A stretch of 64,000 bases of DNA from Dactylosporangium vinaceum (GTDB lineage Bacteria > Actinomycetota > Actinomycetes > Mycobacteriales > Micromonosporaceae), in assembly GCF_019904175.1 (NCBI RefSeq), contig NZ_CP061913.1, forward strand, positions 10,664,001 through 10,728,000, read 5' to 3'. This document shows, one piece after another, positions 36,071 through 44,269 of the stretch. The translations under genes were made by a program, and so were the position numbers. A model generated the notes under the pieces. It was not told the origin of the DNA. It saw only the letters and a program-made list of their open reading frames with translations, and did no database searches. Position 1 is the stretch's first letter. Each line of letters opens with the position of its first letter.

Positions 36071-37014
36071 GAACCACCCCATGCGACGGTGCCCCAGGTG
36101 ACGGGCGTGGACTGCGGGAAGTACCGGGCGGTGATCGCGGCGCTGGCCGTGGCGCAGGTCTGCTGGAGCGCCCCCAGGTGCTGCGGGAGCTCGGCGAGCA
36201 GGGTCGTCGTGTCGGCGTACTCCAGACGCGTGCGGATCTGTCCGATCGGCCGGCGGGCGGCATCGGTGACACCCGCCCGCTCGGTGGTGGGTGCAAGATC
36301 TATAAGGCATTGTTCGGCGGTACCGAGAGCATGCAGCGCGGATCGCGGAAACAGGCGGTCGAGCAGCAGGAACTCGGTCACCCGCTGCGGATCGAAGGTG
36401 CCTCCGTGCGTGCGCAGGAACGCCTCATCGGCACCGCAGGAGCGCAGCACGGTACGCCAGCCGGTGACCTCGTCGGAGGTGTGCGTCTGGATCGACAGCA
36501 GCCGCGCGGTCATGTCGACCCGCTCCAGGCTGCGCCCGAGCACCAGGAACCGCCAGCCGTCGTCGCGGCTCATCGTCGACTCGGCCAGGCCGGCCAGCAC
36601 CGCCGCCCGCTCGCGCACGTAGCTCAGGAACACCGTCGGCCCGAGGCGCTCGGCCGCGACCCGGCGGGAGGCGAGCGTGTGCCAGGTGACGTTGAGGCAC
36701 TCCCACATCTCGCTGGAGATCGTCTCGCGCACACCGCGGGCGTTGTCCCGGGCCGCCACGATCGCGCCGGATATCGCGCTCGGGTCCTCGGCGTCGAACG
36801 CGAGGAGCTCGAGGACGTCTCCGGTCGTGAGGCGGCGGTCCTGCGGTATCGGGGCGCCGAGGATCGACATGAGGCTGCGGCAGGCCCCGTCCTCGTCGGC
36901 CCACGGGTCCTCGAGCAGCCGCCCCAGGAACGCGTCGAGAATCCGGGCGGTGTCGTCGGCCCGTTCGATGTAGCGGCCGATCCAGAACAGGGACTCGGCG
37001 ATACGACTGAGCAT
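36067..37014 (-). CDS. alpha-E domain protein
   Basis: A 315-aa all-helical protein. MLSRIAESLFWIGRYIERADDTARILDAFL is the alpha-E signature at the N-terminus (first 20: MLSRIAESLFWIGRYIERAD), and repeated helices carry LVLGRSLERVDMTARLL and SEMWECLNVTWH. No enzyme activity is known. It is always found with a circularly permuted-type ATP-grasp and a transglutaminase, suggesting a scaffold or carrier role in the same reaction. Starts 11 bp after the ATP-grasp stop. Confidence 0.9.
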   Translation of the reverse strand: MLSRIAESLFWIGRYIERADDTARILDAFLGRLLEDPWADEDGACRSLMSILGAPIPQDRRLTTGDVLELLAFDAEDPSAISGAIVAARDNARGVRETISSEMWECLNVTWHTLASRRVAAERLGPTVFLSYVRERAAVLAGLAESTMSRDDGWRFLVLGRSLERVDMTARLLSIQTHTSDEVTGWRTVLRSCGADEAFLRTHGGTFDPQRVTEFLLLDRLFPRSALHALGTAEQCLIDLAPTTERAGVTDAARRPIGQIRTRLEYADTTTLLAELPQHLGALQQTCATASAAITARYFPQSTPVTWGTVAWGGS

Positions 37015-37025
37015 CCGTCCCTCCC

Positions 37026-38588
37026 CTACTGCTGCTGTCCGGCCATCTGCGCGGCCGCCGGTCCGCTGTCGCGCGGGCTGCCGCCGGAGTCGCGCAGCTC
37101 GGCCGCGACCCGGGCCCGCGGCGGCGGCGCCGGCTCGCCGGGGTGCGCGAGGACCCAGGTGTCCTTCGACCCGCCGCCCTGGCTGGAGTTGACCACCAGC
37201 GCCCCCTCGGGCAGCGCGACCCGGGTCAGGCCGCCGGGCAGCAGCCAGATCTCGTTGCCGTCGTTGACCGCGAACGGGCGCAGGTCGATGTGCCGGGGCG
37301 CGACCCGGTCGCCGAGCAGCGTCGGCGACGTGGACAGCGCCACCGGCCGCTGCGCGATCCAGCCGCGCGGGTCCTTCTCGACCGCCCGCCGCAGCGTGGC
37401 GAGCACCTCCTCGGACGCCTGCGGCCCGATCACGATCCCTTTGCCGCCGGCCCCGTCGACGGGCTTGAGCACCAGCTGGTCCAGCCGCCCGAGGACATCG
37501 TTGAGCACTTCGGGGTCGCGATCGTCGAGCCGATACGTCTCCACGTTGTCGATCAGCGGCTCCTCCGCGAGGTAGTACCTGATCAGGTCCGGCACGTACG
37601 TGTAGAGCAGCTTGTCGTCGGCCACGCCGTTGCCGACGGCGTTGGCCAGCGTGACCTGTCCGGCCCGGGCCGCGTTGACGATCCCCGGGCACCCGATGAC
37701 GGAGTCGGGCCGGAAGTGCAGCGGGTCGATGAAGTCGTCGTCGACGCGCCGGTACACGACGTGGACGGGCCGCTCGCCCTGGGTCGTGCGCATCCGCACC
37801 CGGTTGCCGCTGCACACGAGGTCGCGCCCCTCGACGAGCTCGACTCCCATCAGCCGGGCGAGCAGGGCGTGCTCGAAGTACGCGGCGTTGTACACACCGG
37901 GTGTCAGCACCACCACCGTCGGATCGTCGACGCCCTCGGGCGCCGCCGCCCGCAGCGCCGCCAGCAGCCGCGCCGGGTAGTCGTCGACCGGGCGCACCCG
38001 CGCGTCGGCGAACAGCGCGGGCATGGTGTGGGTGAGCGCCCGCCGGTTCTCGATGACGTACGACACACCGCTGGGGATGCGCAGGTTGTCCTCGAGCACC
38101 CGGAAGTGCCCCTCCTCGTCCCGCACGAGGTCCACCCCGCTGATGTGCACGCGAACGCCGTTGGGGGGCTCGATCCCGTACGCCTGGCGGTGGAAGTGCG
38201 CGCTGGTGGTGACCAGCTTCCGGGGCACCACCCCGTCGATGAGCACCCGGCCGGCGCCGTAGATGTCGGCGAGGAACGCTTCGAGCGCCTTGACCCGCTG
38301 CTGCACCGCCGCGGTGATCAGGTCCCATTCGGCGGCGTCGAGGATGCGCGGTATCAGGTCGAGCGGGAACGGCCGCTCCTCACCGGCGTAGGCGAAGGTG
38401 ACGCCCCGGTCGGTGAACACGCGGGCCAGCTGGTCGGCGCGGAACCGCAGGTCGGCCGGGGCCAGTGGCTGCAGCGCGGCGAACAGCGATCGGTACGGGG
38501 ACCGTGGCAGGCCGGGGCGCTCGAACATCTCGTCCCAGGCCTCGAACATGGCCCCGGACATCGAGTATTCATCGAAGATGTCCGCCAT
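37026..38588 (-). CDS. circularly permuted ATP-grasp protein
   Basis: A 520-aa ATP-grasp of the COG2308 type. FDEYSMSGAMFEAWDEMF is the N-terminal motif, and RVLEDNLRIPSGVSYVIENR, NAVGNGVADDKLLYTYVPDLI, QLVLKPVDGAGGKGIVIGPQ (ATP lysine) and DLRPFAVND with LPGGLTRVAL are spread along it. It should activate a carboxylate with ATP and join it to an amine, probably forming a peptide bond in an unknown small peptide. First gene of the three-gene operon. The last 40 residues are a disordered Pro/Gln-rich tail. Confidence 0.92.
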   Translation of the reverse strand: MADIFDEYSMSGAMFEAWDEMFERPGLPRSPYRSLFAALQPLAPADLRFRADQLARVFTDRGVTFAYAGEERPFPLDLIPRILDAAEWDLITAAVQQRVKALEAFLADIYGAGRVLIDGVVPRKLVTTSAHFHRQAYGIEPPNGVRVHISGVDLVRDEEGHFRVLEDNLRIPSGVSYVIENRRALTHTMPALFADARVRPVDDYPARLLAALRAAAPEGVDDPTVVVLTPGVYNAAYFEHALLARLMGVELVEGRDLVCSGNRVRMRTTQGERPVHVVYRRVDDDFIDPLHFRPDSVIGCPGIVNAARAGQVTLANAVGNGVADDKLLYTYVPDLIRYYLAEEPLIDNVETYRLDDRDPEVLNDVLGRLDQLVLKPVDGAGGKGIVIGPQASEEVLATLRRAVEKDPRGWIAQRPVALSTSPTLLGDRVAPRHIDLRPFAVNDGNEIWLLPGGLTRVALPEGALVVNSSQGGGSKDTWVLAHPGEPAPPPRARVAAELRDSGGSPRDSGPAAAQMAGQQQ

Positions 38589-38665
38589 GACGAGAGCCTA
38601 GGTACCAACCATTTCAGCGGCATTACCAGTGTGTTTTCGACCTTGATCTTGCGCTGGCCCGGCGG

Positions 38666-39457
38666 TCACGGCGTCTCCGGCCGCAGCGGGCGCGCAGCCA
38701 CCGACCCGGGCCCGCAGTGAAGCGGCTCCGCGCGCCCGCACGCCCTGATTGCCGCGGCGAGCGCCGGCAGCGAGCCGACGACCGCGTTACGCCCTTCCCC
38801 GCCGTGCAGCACCTTGCGCGGCTCCCGGATCCACTCGACCCCGATGGCGTGGGCGCCGGAGCGCTGGGCCGCGGACATGGCCGCGAACGTGGCGCACACC
38901 ACAGCCGTCTCCTCGGGCCGCACCTCGATCGCGGCGAACACCGGCGCCATGCTCCGGACACCGAGACTGGGAGCCGCCCGCTCCCGCCCCGCACCGGCCC
39001 CGGCGAGATGCCGCATGGCGAACCCCCGCCCCATGGCCGGCCCGGCGAGGTGGCGCAGCCCGAGTCGATGCAGGTGCCGCCCGACCGCCGACTCACTGTG
39101 CGGCGCGTAGACGGAGACCGACCGCCCGGTGTCCCGGCAGGCGTCGAGCAGCTCAGCCGCCCCGGCGGTCATCGGCACCCATCCGGCCGCATCGACCTCG
39201 GCGTCGTGCACCAGCTGTTCGGCCCGGCGCCCGACCTCGTCCGACACCGCGTAGGCCGCCGCCAACAGGTCGAACGGATTGTCACTGGTGTCCACGAGGA
39301 TCGACGTCTCGTGCCCGAGCTCCCACAGCATCTCCCGCACCCGCCGAGCCACGGCCGCCGGCTCCGGCAGCAGATCGCCGAGCACGCTGAACGTCACAAC
39401 AACGTGCCGAGTGCACGCAAGGATCTCAGCAAGATGGGGCCGCACCCGAACGGGCAT
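38666..39457 (-). CDS. HAD-like protein that has lost the nucleophile motif
   Basis: A 263-aa protein similar overall to actinobacterial HAD phosphatases that begin RVRPHLAE...; the later parts fit (ELLDACRDTGRSVSVYAPHSESAVGRHL as motif II region, and ETAVVCATFAAMSAAQRSGAHAIGVEW as motif IV region, each shown only in part). But where the family has a DxD nucleophile strand this one reads TRHVVVTFSVLGDLLPE, so the catalytic aspartates are missing. It may be inactive or regulatory. ATG at 39457 preferred; GTG at 39478 is possible. Confidence 0.65.
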   Translation of the reverse strand: MPVRVRPHLAEILACTRHVVVTFSVLGDLLPEPAAVARRVREMLWELGHETSILVDTSDNPFDLLAAAYAVSDEVGRRAEQLVHDAEVDAAGWVPMTAGAAELLDACRDTGRSVSVYAPHSESAVGRHLHRLGLRHLAGPAMGRGFAMRHLAGAGAGRERAAPSLGVRSMAPVFAAIEVRPEETAVVCATFAAMSAAQRSGAHAIGVEWIREPRKVLHGGEGRNAVVGSLPALAAAIRACGRAEPLHCGPGSVAARPLRPETP

Positions 39458-39591
39458 CACCAGCCGATCATGGCCCACCCGCCCCTCACCCGCCGCGATA
39501 TGCCACTTTCACCCGAATTTCCGCCGGGTCTCCGCCGGCCGGATCCGCCACCCGCGTCCCAACGCCCACACCGCTCCCTCTGCCACCGCCC

Positions 39592-40419
39592 TCAGAGGAT
39601 CGTGACCTCGTCACCGATCGCGATCTTGCCGGACCCGTCCGGGATGAGGTTCACGGCGAACAGCAGCCCACTCGCAAAGCGCCGGTGCTTCCCCAGCACC
39701 CGCAGCGGCTGCCGCCCCTTCTCGCCCGTCTCCGGGTCGACAGTGGTCAGCACGCACCGCTCGCAGTGCTTCGGCACCCGGAACGTCACATCGCCGATCA
39801 CGACCCGGCGGCCGATCCAGTCGTCCTCCGCCCAGGCCGGCGCACCCGAGACGACCACGTTGGGCCGGAAGCGGGTCATCGTGACCGGCTCGTCACCGTC
39901 CTCGGCCAACCAGTCGTTGACCGCCCGCAGCGAGGCGTCGTTGGCCAGCAGCACCGGGTAGCCGTCGGCGAAGCTCACCCGATCGCCGGCGGTGCCGTAC
40001 TCCGGATCGACGGCCCGGCGGGTCGGGTCGTCGAGGTGGAACAGGCGCCCCGGCCGGCCGAGGACCCGCGAGACCCAGGCATCCGCGACGTCTCCCGCGG
40101 AGGTCGCGGCGATCCACTCCCGGAAGTGCTCGACCTTGCCCTCGCCCCGCCCCACGACCGGATACGGCACGTCGAGCGGCTCCAGGCCGGCCGCTTCCAG
40201 CACGAGGCCCGAGCCGGTGTACCGCGGTCGGATCCGGCCCAGGGCCGGCCAGTGTCGCTGCGTCATGAGCTTGGCCGCCTCGTCGACGACGATCCACCGG
40301 CGATCGCCGGCCAGACCCCACGGCTCCACTTCGGCCGTGTCCGCCTCGACGCGGTAGCAGCTCTTGATCGGGTAGGTCGCCAGGTAGCTCAGCCGCACGT
40401 TGCGAGCGTCCCATGTCAT
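39592..40419 (-). CDS. MOSC domain protein
   Basis: A 275-aa protein with the MOSC N-terminal beta barrel (LSYLATYPIKSCYRVEADTAEV, GLAGDRRWIVVDE) and the MOSC domain proper (FRPNVVVSGAPAWAEDDW, then VPKHCERCVLTTVDPETGEKG with the conserved cysteine that holds the molybdenum cofactor ligand in mARC-type enzymes). It probably handles a sulfur or N-hydroxylated substrate using Moco. It is divergent from the hut operon regulator with 74 bp between. Confidence 0.9.
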   Translation of the reverse strand: MTWDARNVRLSYLATYPIKSCYRVEADTAEVEPWGLAGDRRWIVVDEAAKLMTQRHWPALGRIRPRYTGSGLVLEAAGLEPLDVPYPVVGRGEGKVEHFREWIAATSAGDVADAWVSRVLGRPGRLFHLDDPTRRAVDPEYGTAGDRVSFADGYPVLLANDASLRAVNDWLAEDGDEPVTMTRFRPNVVVSGAPAWAEDDWIGRRVVIGDVTFRVPKHCERCVLTTVDPETGEKGRQPLRVLGKHRRFASGLLFAVNLIPDGSGKIAIGDEVTIL

Positions 40420-40446
40420 CCCCCGTTCCCGCCAACGTCCTGCATG

Positions 40447-40487
40447 CTTTCATGCACTTGACGCAGCTCTGAAAGACGACTTACATT
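40447..40487 (+). promoter_or_regulatory. hut operon promoter with overlapping inverted repeats
   Basis: TTGACG (40458-40463), a 17-18 base spacer and TTACAT/TACATT (40481-40487) form a good -35/-10 pair; transcription would start at about the GTG at 40494, making the regulator mRNA leaderless. CTTTCA (40447-40452) and TGAAAG (40470-40475) are inverted repeats bracketing the -35, and TGCATG-CTTT-CATGCA (40441-40456) lies just upstream. They are likely RpiR operator sites. Confidence 0.55.
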
Positions 40488-40493
40488 GCCTGC

Positions 40494-41357
40494 GTGACCT
40501 CGACGCCGCGGCAGCGGATCCTCGACCTCTTCGACGGGCAGCGCCTGACGCCCGTCCAGCGCCGCATCGCGCGCATCCTGGTCGAGCACGCCGGGCAGGC
40601 CGGTTACCTCTCCAGCGGCGACCTGGCCACGCTCGCCGGGGTGAGCCAGCCGTCCGTGACGCGGTTCGCCACCGCACTCGGGTTCGAGGGCTATCCCGCG
40701 CTTCGCGATCAGCTGCGGGTGACGATCGACGGCTACCGGCACGGGCCGTCGACGGTCGAGGACCCTGACGAGTCGGCGCCGATCAACCAGTTCGAGCAGG
40801 CGCTGAGCGACGAGATCACCAATCTGCAGCGGCTCGCCGACACGCTGAAGGACCCCGCGCCGCTGGCCGAGGCGGGCCGCCTGCTGATGGAGAGCCGGCC
40901 GCTGCCGGTCCTCGGCATGCGGGCGGCCGCGGCGCTCGCCGGCGCGTTCGCCTACTTCGCGGCGAAGGTCCATCCCGACGTCCGGCTCGTGCACGAGCAG
41001 GGCAGCCTCCTCGCCGATCGCCTGGAACAGGCACGCGCGGCCGGTGCAGTTGCCATGCTGGCGTTTGTGCTGCCCCGATATCCGCGCGAGGCGGTCGACG
41101 CGCTGCGCGAGGCGCGGGCTGCGGGGCTGCGCGTCATCACCGTGACGGACTCGCCGGTCAGCCCGGCGGCCATGGAGTCGGACATCGTCCTGGCCGCCCC
41201 GGTCGGCTCCCGTCTGGTGTTCGACATGCACACCGCGCCGATGGCCCTGGTGACGATCCTGCTGCAGGCGATGTGCGACACGGCGCCCTCCGAGACCCAG
41301 GAACGGCTCGAGGCGTTCGAGCGCTCCGCCGCCACCCGTCAGGTATTCCTGCCCTAG
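40494..41357 (+). CDS. MurR/RpiR-family regulator of histidine utilisation
   Basis: A 287-aa regulator. An RpiR helix-turn-helix fills residues 1-77 (LTPVQRRIARILVEHAG, LATLAGVSQPSVTRFATALGF), followed by a SIS domain of about 150 residues (PLPVLGMRAAAALAGAFAYF, AVAMLAFVLPRYPREAVDAL, VITVTDSPVSPAA). SIS domains sense phosphosugars or related effectors; in hut operons urocanate or a derivative is the likely signal. The gene lies 12 bp before hutU. GTG at 40494 coincides with the predicted transcription start. Confidence 0.88.
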   Translation: MTSTPRQRILDLFDGQRLTPVQRRIARILVEHAGQAGYLSSGDLATLAGVSQPSVTRFATALGFEGYPALRDQLRVTIDGYRHGPSTVEDPDESAPINQFEQALSDEITNLQRLADTLKDPAPLAEAGRLLMESRPLPVLGMRAAAALAGAFAYFAAKVHPDVRLVHEQGSLLADRLEQARAAGAVAMLAFVLPRYPREAVDALREARAAGLRVITVTDSPVSPAAMESDIVLAAPVGSRLVFDMHTAPMALVTILLQAMCDTAPSETQERLEAFERSAATRQVFLP

Positions 41358-41369
41358 CCGAGGAGACTC

Positions 41370-43064
41370 ATGGAAGCGATCCGTGCCCCTCGGGGCACCC
41401 GGTTGACGGCGCGAGGATGGCAGCAGGAGGCCGCCCTTCGCATGCTCATGAACAACCTCGACCCCGACGTCGCGGAGCGCCCGCAGGACCTGGTGGTCTA
41501 CGGCGGCACGGGCAAGGCCGCGCGCGACTGGCCGTCCTTCCGTGCGCTCGTGCGCACCCTGACGACGCTCGCGCCCGACGAGACGATGCTCGTCCAGTCG
41601 GGCCGGCCGATCGGCGTGCTGCAGACCCACGAGTGGGCGCCGCGGGTGCTCATCGCCAACTCGAACCTCGTCGGCGACTGGGCCAACTGGCCCGAGTTCC
41701 GCCGGCTGGAGGCGCTCGGCCTGACGATGTACGGCCAGATGACCGCCGGATCCTGGATCTACATCGGCACCCAGGGCATCCTCCAGGGCACCTACGAGAC
41801 GTTCGCGGCGGTCGCCGAGAAGCGGTTCGGCGGCACGCTCGCCGGGACGCTCACCGTCACCGCCGGCTGCGGCGGCATGGGCGGCGCCCAACCCCTCGCG
41901 GTCACCATGAACGACGGCGTCTGCCTGATCATCGACGTCGACCGGGCCCGGCTGGAGCGCCGGGTCGCCACCCGCTACCTCGACGTCGTCGCCGACTCGC
42001 TCGAGGCCGGCGTCCGGCTCGCGACGCAGGCCCGCGACGCCCGCCGGCCGCTGTCCGTGGGGGTCGTCGGCAACGCCGCCGAGCTGCTGCCCGAGCTGCT
42101 GCGGACCGGCGTCGCCGTGGACATCGTGACCGACCAGACCTCGGCCCACGACCCGCTGTCCTACATCCCGATCGGCATCGAGCCCGGCGACGCCGCCGAC
42201 TACGCGGCCAAGAAGCCCGAGGAGTTCACCGACCGGGCCCGGCACTCGATGGCCCGGCACGTCGAGGCGATGGTCGGCTTCCTCGACCAGGGCGCCGAGG
42301 TGTTCGACTACGGCAACTCGATCCGCGGCGAGGCCCAGCTGGGCGGCTTCGATCGGGCGTTCGCGTTCCCTGGGTTCGTCCCGGCGTACATCCGGCCGCT
42401 CTTCTGCCAGGGCAAGGGCCCGTTCCGGTGGGCCGCGCTGTCCGGCAACCCGGCCGACATCGCCGCCACCGACGAGGCGATCCTCGAGCTCTTCCCCGAG
42501 AATGCCTCGCTGCACCGCTGGATCTCGATGGCCCGCGAACGGGTCGCGTTCCAGGGCCTGCCCGCGCGGATCTGCTGGCTCGGGCAGGGCGAGCGCGACC
42601 GGGCCGGGCTGCGGTTCAACGAGATGGTCGCCGACGGCACGCTGGAGGCGCCGCTCGTCATCGGCCGCGACCACCTCGACACCGGCTCTGTCGCGTCGCC
42701 CTATCGCGAGACCGAGGCGATGCGCGACGGCTCCGACGCGATAGCGGACTGGCCGCTGCTCAACGCGCTCGTCAACACGGCATCGGGCGCCTCCTGGGTG
42801 TCGATTCACCACGGCGGCGGCGTCGGGATGGGCCGCTCGATCCACGCCGGCCAGGTCTCGGTCGCCGACGGCACGCCGCTCGCCGCGCAGAAGCTGGCCC
42901 GGGTGCTCGCCAATGACCCGGCCATGGGGGTGCTGCGGCACGTCGACGCCGGATACGAGGACGCGGCCGAGGTCGCCGACGCGGCGGGGCTCCGCGTGCC
43001 GATGCGCGAAGGGCCGGTCGACGCGCAGCCGACCAATGGCGAAGGGACGGGTGAGCGGTCATGA
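41370..43064 (+). CDS. hutU: urocanate hydratase
   Basis: A 564-aa enzyme. LRMLMNNLDPDVAERPQDLVVYGG is the N-terminal block, TMYGQMTAGSWIYIGTQGI near residue 120, the NAD-binding TAGCGGMGGAQPLAVTMNDG near 170 and RPLFCQGKGPFRW near 345 with the conserved cysteine. It converts urocanate to imidazolonepropionate using NAD+ as an electrophile. GAGGAGA precedes the ATG. The stop overlaps the M20 gene start (ATGA). Confidence 0.96.
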   Translation: MEAIRAPRGTRLTARGWQQEAALRMLMNNLDPDVAERPQDLVVYGGTGKAARDWPSFRALVRTLTTLAPDETMLVQSGRPIGVLQTHEWAPRVLIANSNLVGDWANWPEFRRLEALGLTMYGQMTAGSWIYIGTQGILQGTYETFAAVAEKRFGGTLAGTLTVTAGCGGMGGAQPLAVTMNDGVCLIIDVDRARLERRVATRYLDVVADSLEAGVRLATQARDARRPLSVGVVGNAAELLPELLRTGVAVDIVTDQTSAHDPLSYIPIGIEPGDAADYAAKKPEEFTDRARHSMARHVEAMVGFLDQGAEVFDYGNSIRGEAQLGGFDRAFAFPGFVPAYIRPLFCQGKGPFRWAALSGNPADIAATDEAILELFPENASLHRWISMARERVAFQGLPARICWLGQGERDRAGLRFNEMVADGTLEAPLVIGRDHLDTGSVASPYRETEAMRDGSDAIADWPLLNALVNTASGASWVSIHHGGGVGMGRSIHAGQVSVADGTPLAAQKLARVLANDPAMGVLRHVDAGYEDAAEVADAAGLRVPMREGPVDAQPTNGEGTGERS

Positions 43065-44269
43065 CGAGCCCTGAGCGGTTCGCCGCATTGTGGGGGTCGC
43101 TGAGCCCCATCGGCCAAGCCGGAGACGACGGCGGATACCTCCGGCACTCGTGGACCGACACCGACCTGGTGTGCCGGGAGTGGTTCGTCGAGGAGGCCCT
43201 CGACCGCGACCTCGAGGTGGAGATCGACCGCAACGGCAACCTGTGGGCCTGGTGGGGCGAGCCCGAGCAGGAGGGGGCCGTCGTCACCGGCAGCCACCTC
43301 GACTCGGTGCCGCACGGCGGCGCCTACGACGGGCCGCTCGGTGTCGTGTCGGGGCTCCTGGCCGTCGACCGGCTCCGCGAGCGCGGCGTGCGGCCCACAC
43401 GGCCGATCGCCGTGGTCGTGTTCACCGAGGAGGAGGGGGCCCGGTTCGGGGTACCGTGCCTGGGCTCCCGGCTGATGACCGGCGCCTTCGACGCGGCGGC
43501 GGCGCTGCGACTGCGGGACCGGGACGGGGTCTGGCTGGCCGACGCGATCGGGCGGGCCGGGCTCGACCCCGATCGGCTCGGGCCCGATCCGGAGCGGCTG
43601 GCCCGCATCGGCGCGTTCGTCGAGCTCCACGTCGAGCAGGGGCGGGCGCTGGACCACCTGAACGCCCCGGTCGGGGTGGCGAGCGCAATCTGGCCCCACG
43701 GCCGATACCGCTTCGACTTCACCGGCGAAGGCAACCACGCCGGCACGACGCGCATGTCGGACCGGCACGACCCGATGCTCACGCTCGCGCACACGGTGGT
43801 GGCGACCGACGAGGCCGCCCGCACCCACGGCGCCCACGCCACCGTCGGGCGGGTCGAGGCCGCACCCAACGCCACCAACGCCATCGCCGCCCGCGCCTCC
43901 GCGTGGCTCGACGCCCGGGCCGCCGACGGGGAGACGCTGCAGAAGCTCGTCGACTCCATCCGCGAGCGGGCGGAGAAGCGGGCCCGGATGGACGGCACGC
44001 ACGTCACGATGACCGCGGAGTCGATCACCGGCGAGGTCGGCTTCACCGGCGAGGTCAGCAAGCTCGCCGCCCTCGAGCTCGGGGCACCGGTGCTGCCGAC
44101 CGGCGCCGGCCACGACGCGGGCGTGCTGTCCGGCCACGTCGACACGGCGATGCTGTTCGTGCGCAACCCGACAGGCATCTCGCACGCGCCGCAGGAGTCG
44201 GCGTCCGCCGTCGACTGCTCCATCGGCGTCGAGAAGCTCACCGACCTCCTGGCCCGGCTATGTCGATGA
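43061..44269 (+). CDS. M20 amidohydrolase of the allantoate/carbamoyl-amino-acid type
   Basis: A 402-aa M20 peptidase-family amidohydrolase. Metal ligands are visible in VTGSHLDSVPHGGAYDGPLG (His, Asp), FTEEEGARFG (Glu) and FVELHVEQG (His); the dimerisation domain has GEGNHAGTTRMSDRHD. By similarity it would be called allantoate amidohydrolase or N-carbamoyl-amino-acid hydrolase. Inside this operon, right after hutU and before hutF, its expected job is removal of the formyl group from N-formylglutamate, the step for which no HutG is present. Starts at the hutU stop (ATGA). Confidence 0.87.
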   Translation: MTSPERFAALWGSLSPIGQAGDDGGYLRHSWTDTDLVCREWFVEEALDRDLEVEIDRNGNLWAWWGEPEQEGAVVTGSHLDSVPHGGAYDGPLGVVSGLLAVDRLRERGVRPTRPIAVVVFTEEEGARFGVPCLGSRLMTGAFDAAAALRLRDRDGVWLADAIGRAGLDPDRLGPDPERLARIGAFVELHVEQGRALDHLNAPVGVASAIWPHGRYRFDFTGEGNHAGTTRMSDRHDPMLTLAHTVVATDEAARTHGAHATVGRVEAAPNATNAIAARASAWLDARAADGETLQKLVDSIRERAEKRARMDGTHVTMTAESITGEVGFTGEVSKLAALELGAPVLPTGAGHDAGVLSGHVDTAMLFVRNPTGISHAPQESASAVDCSIGVEKLTDLLARLCR

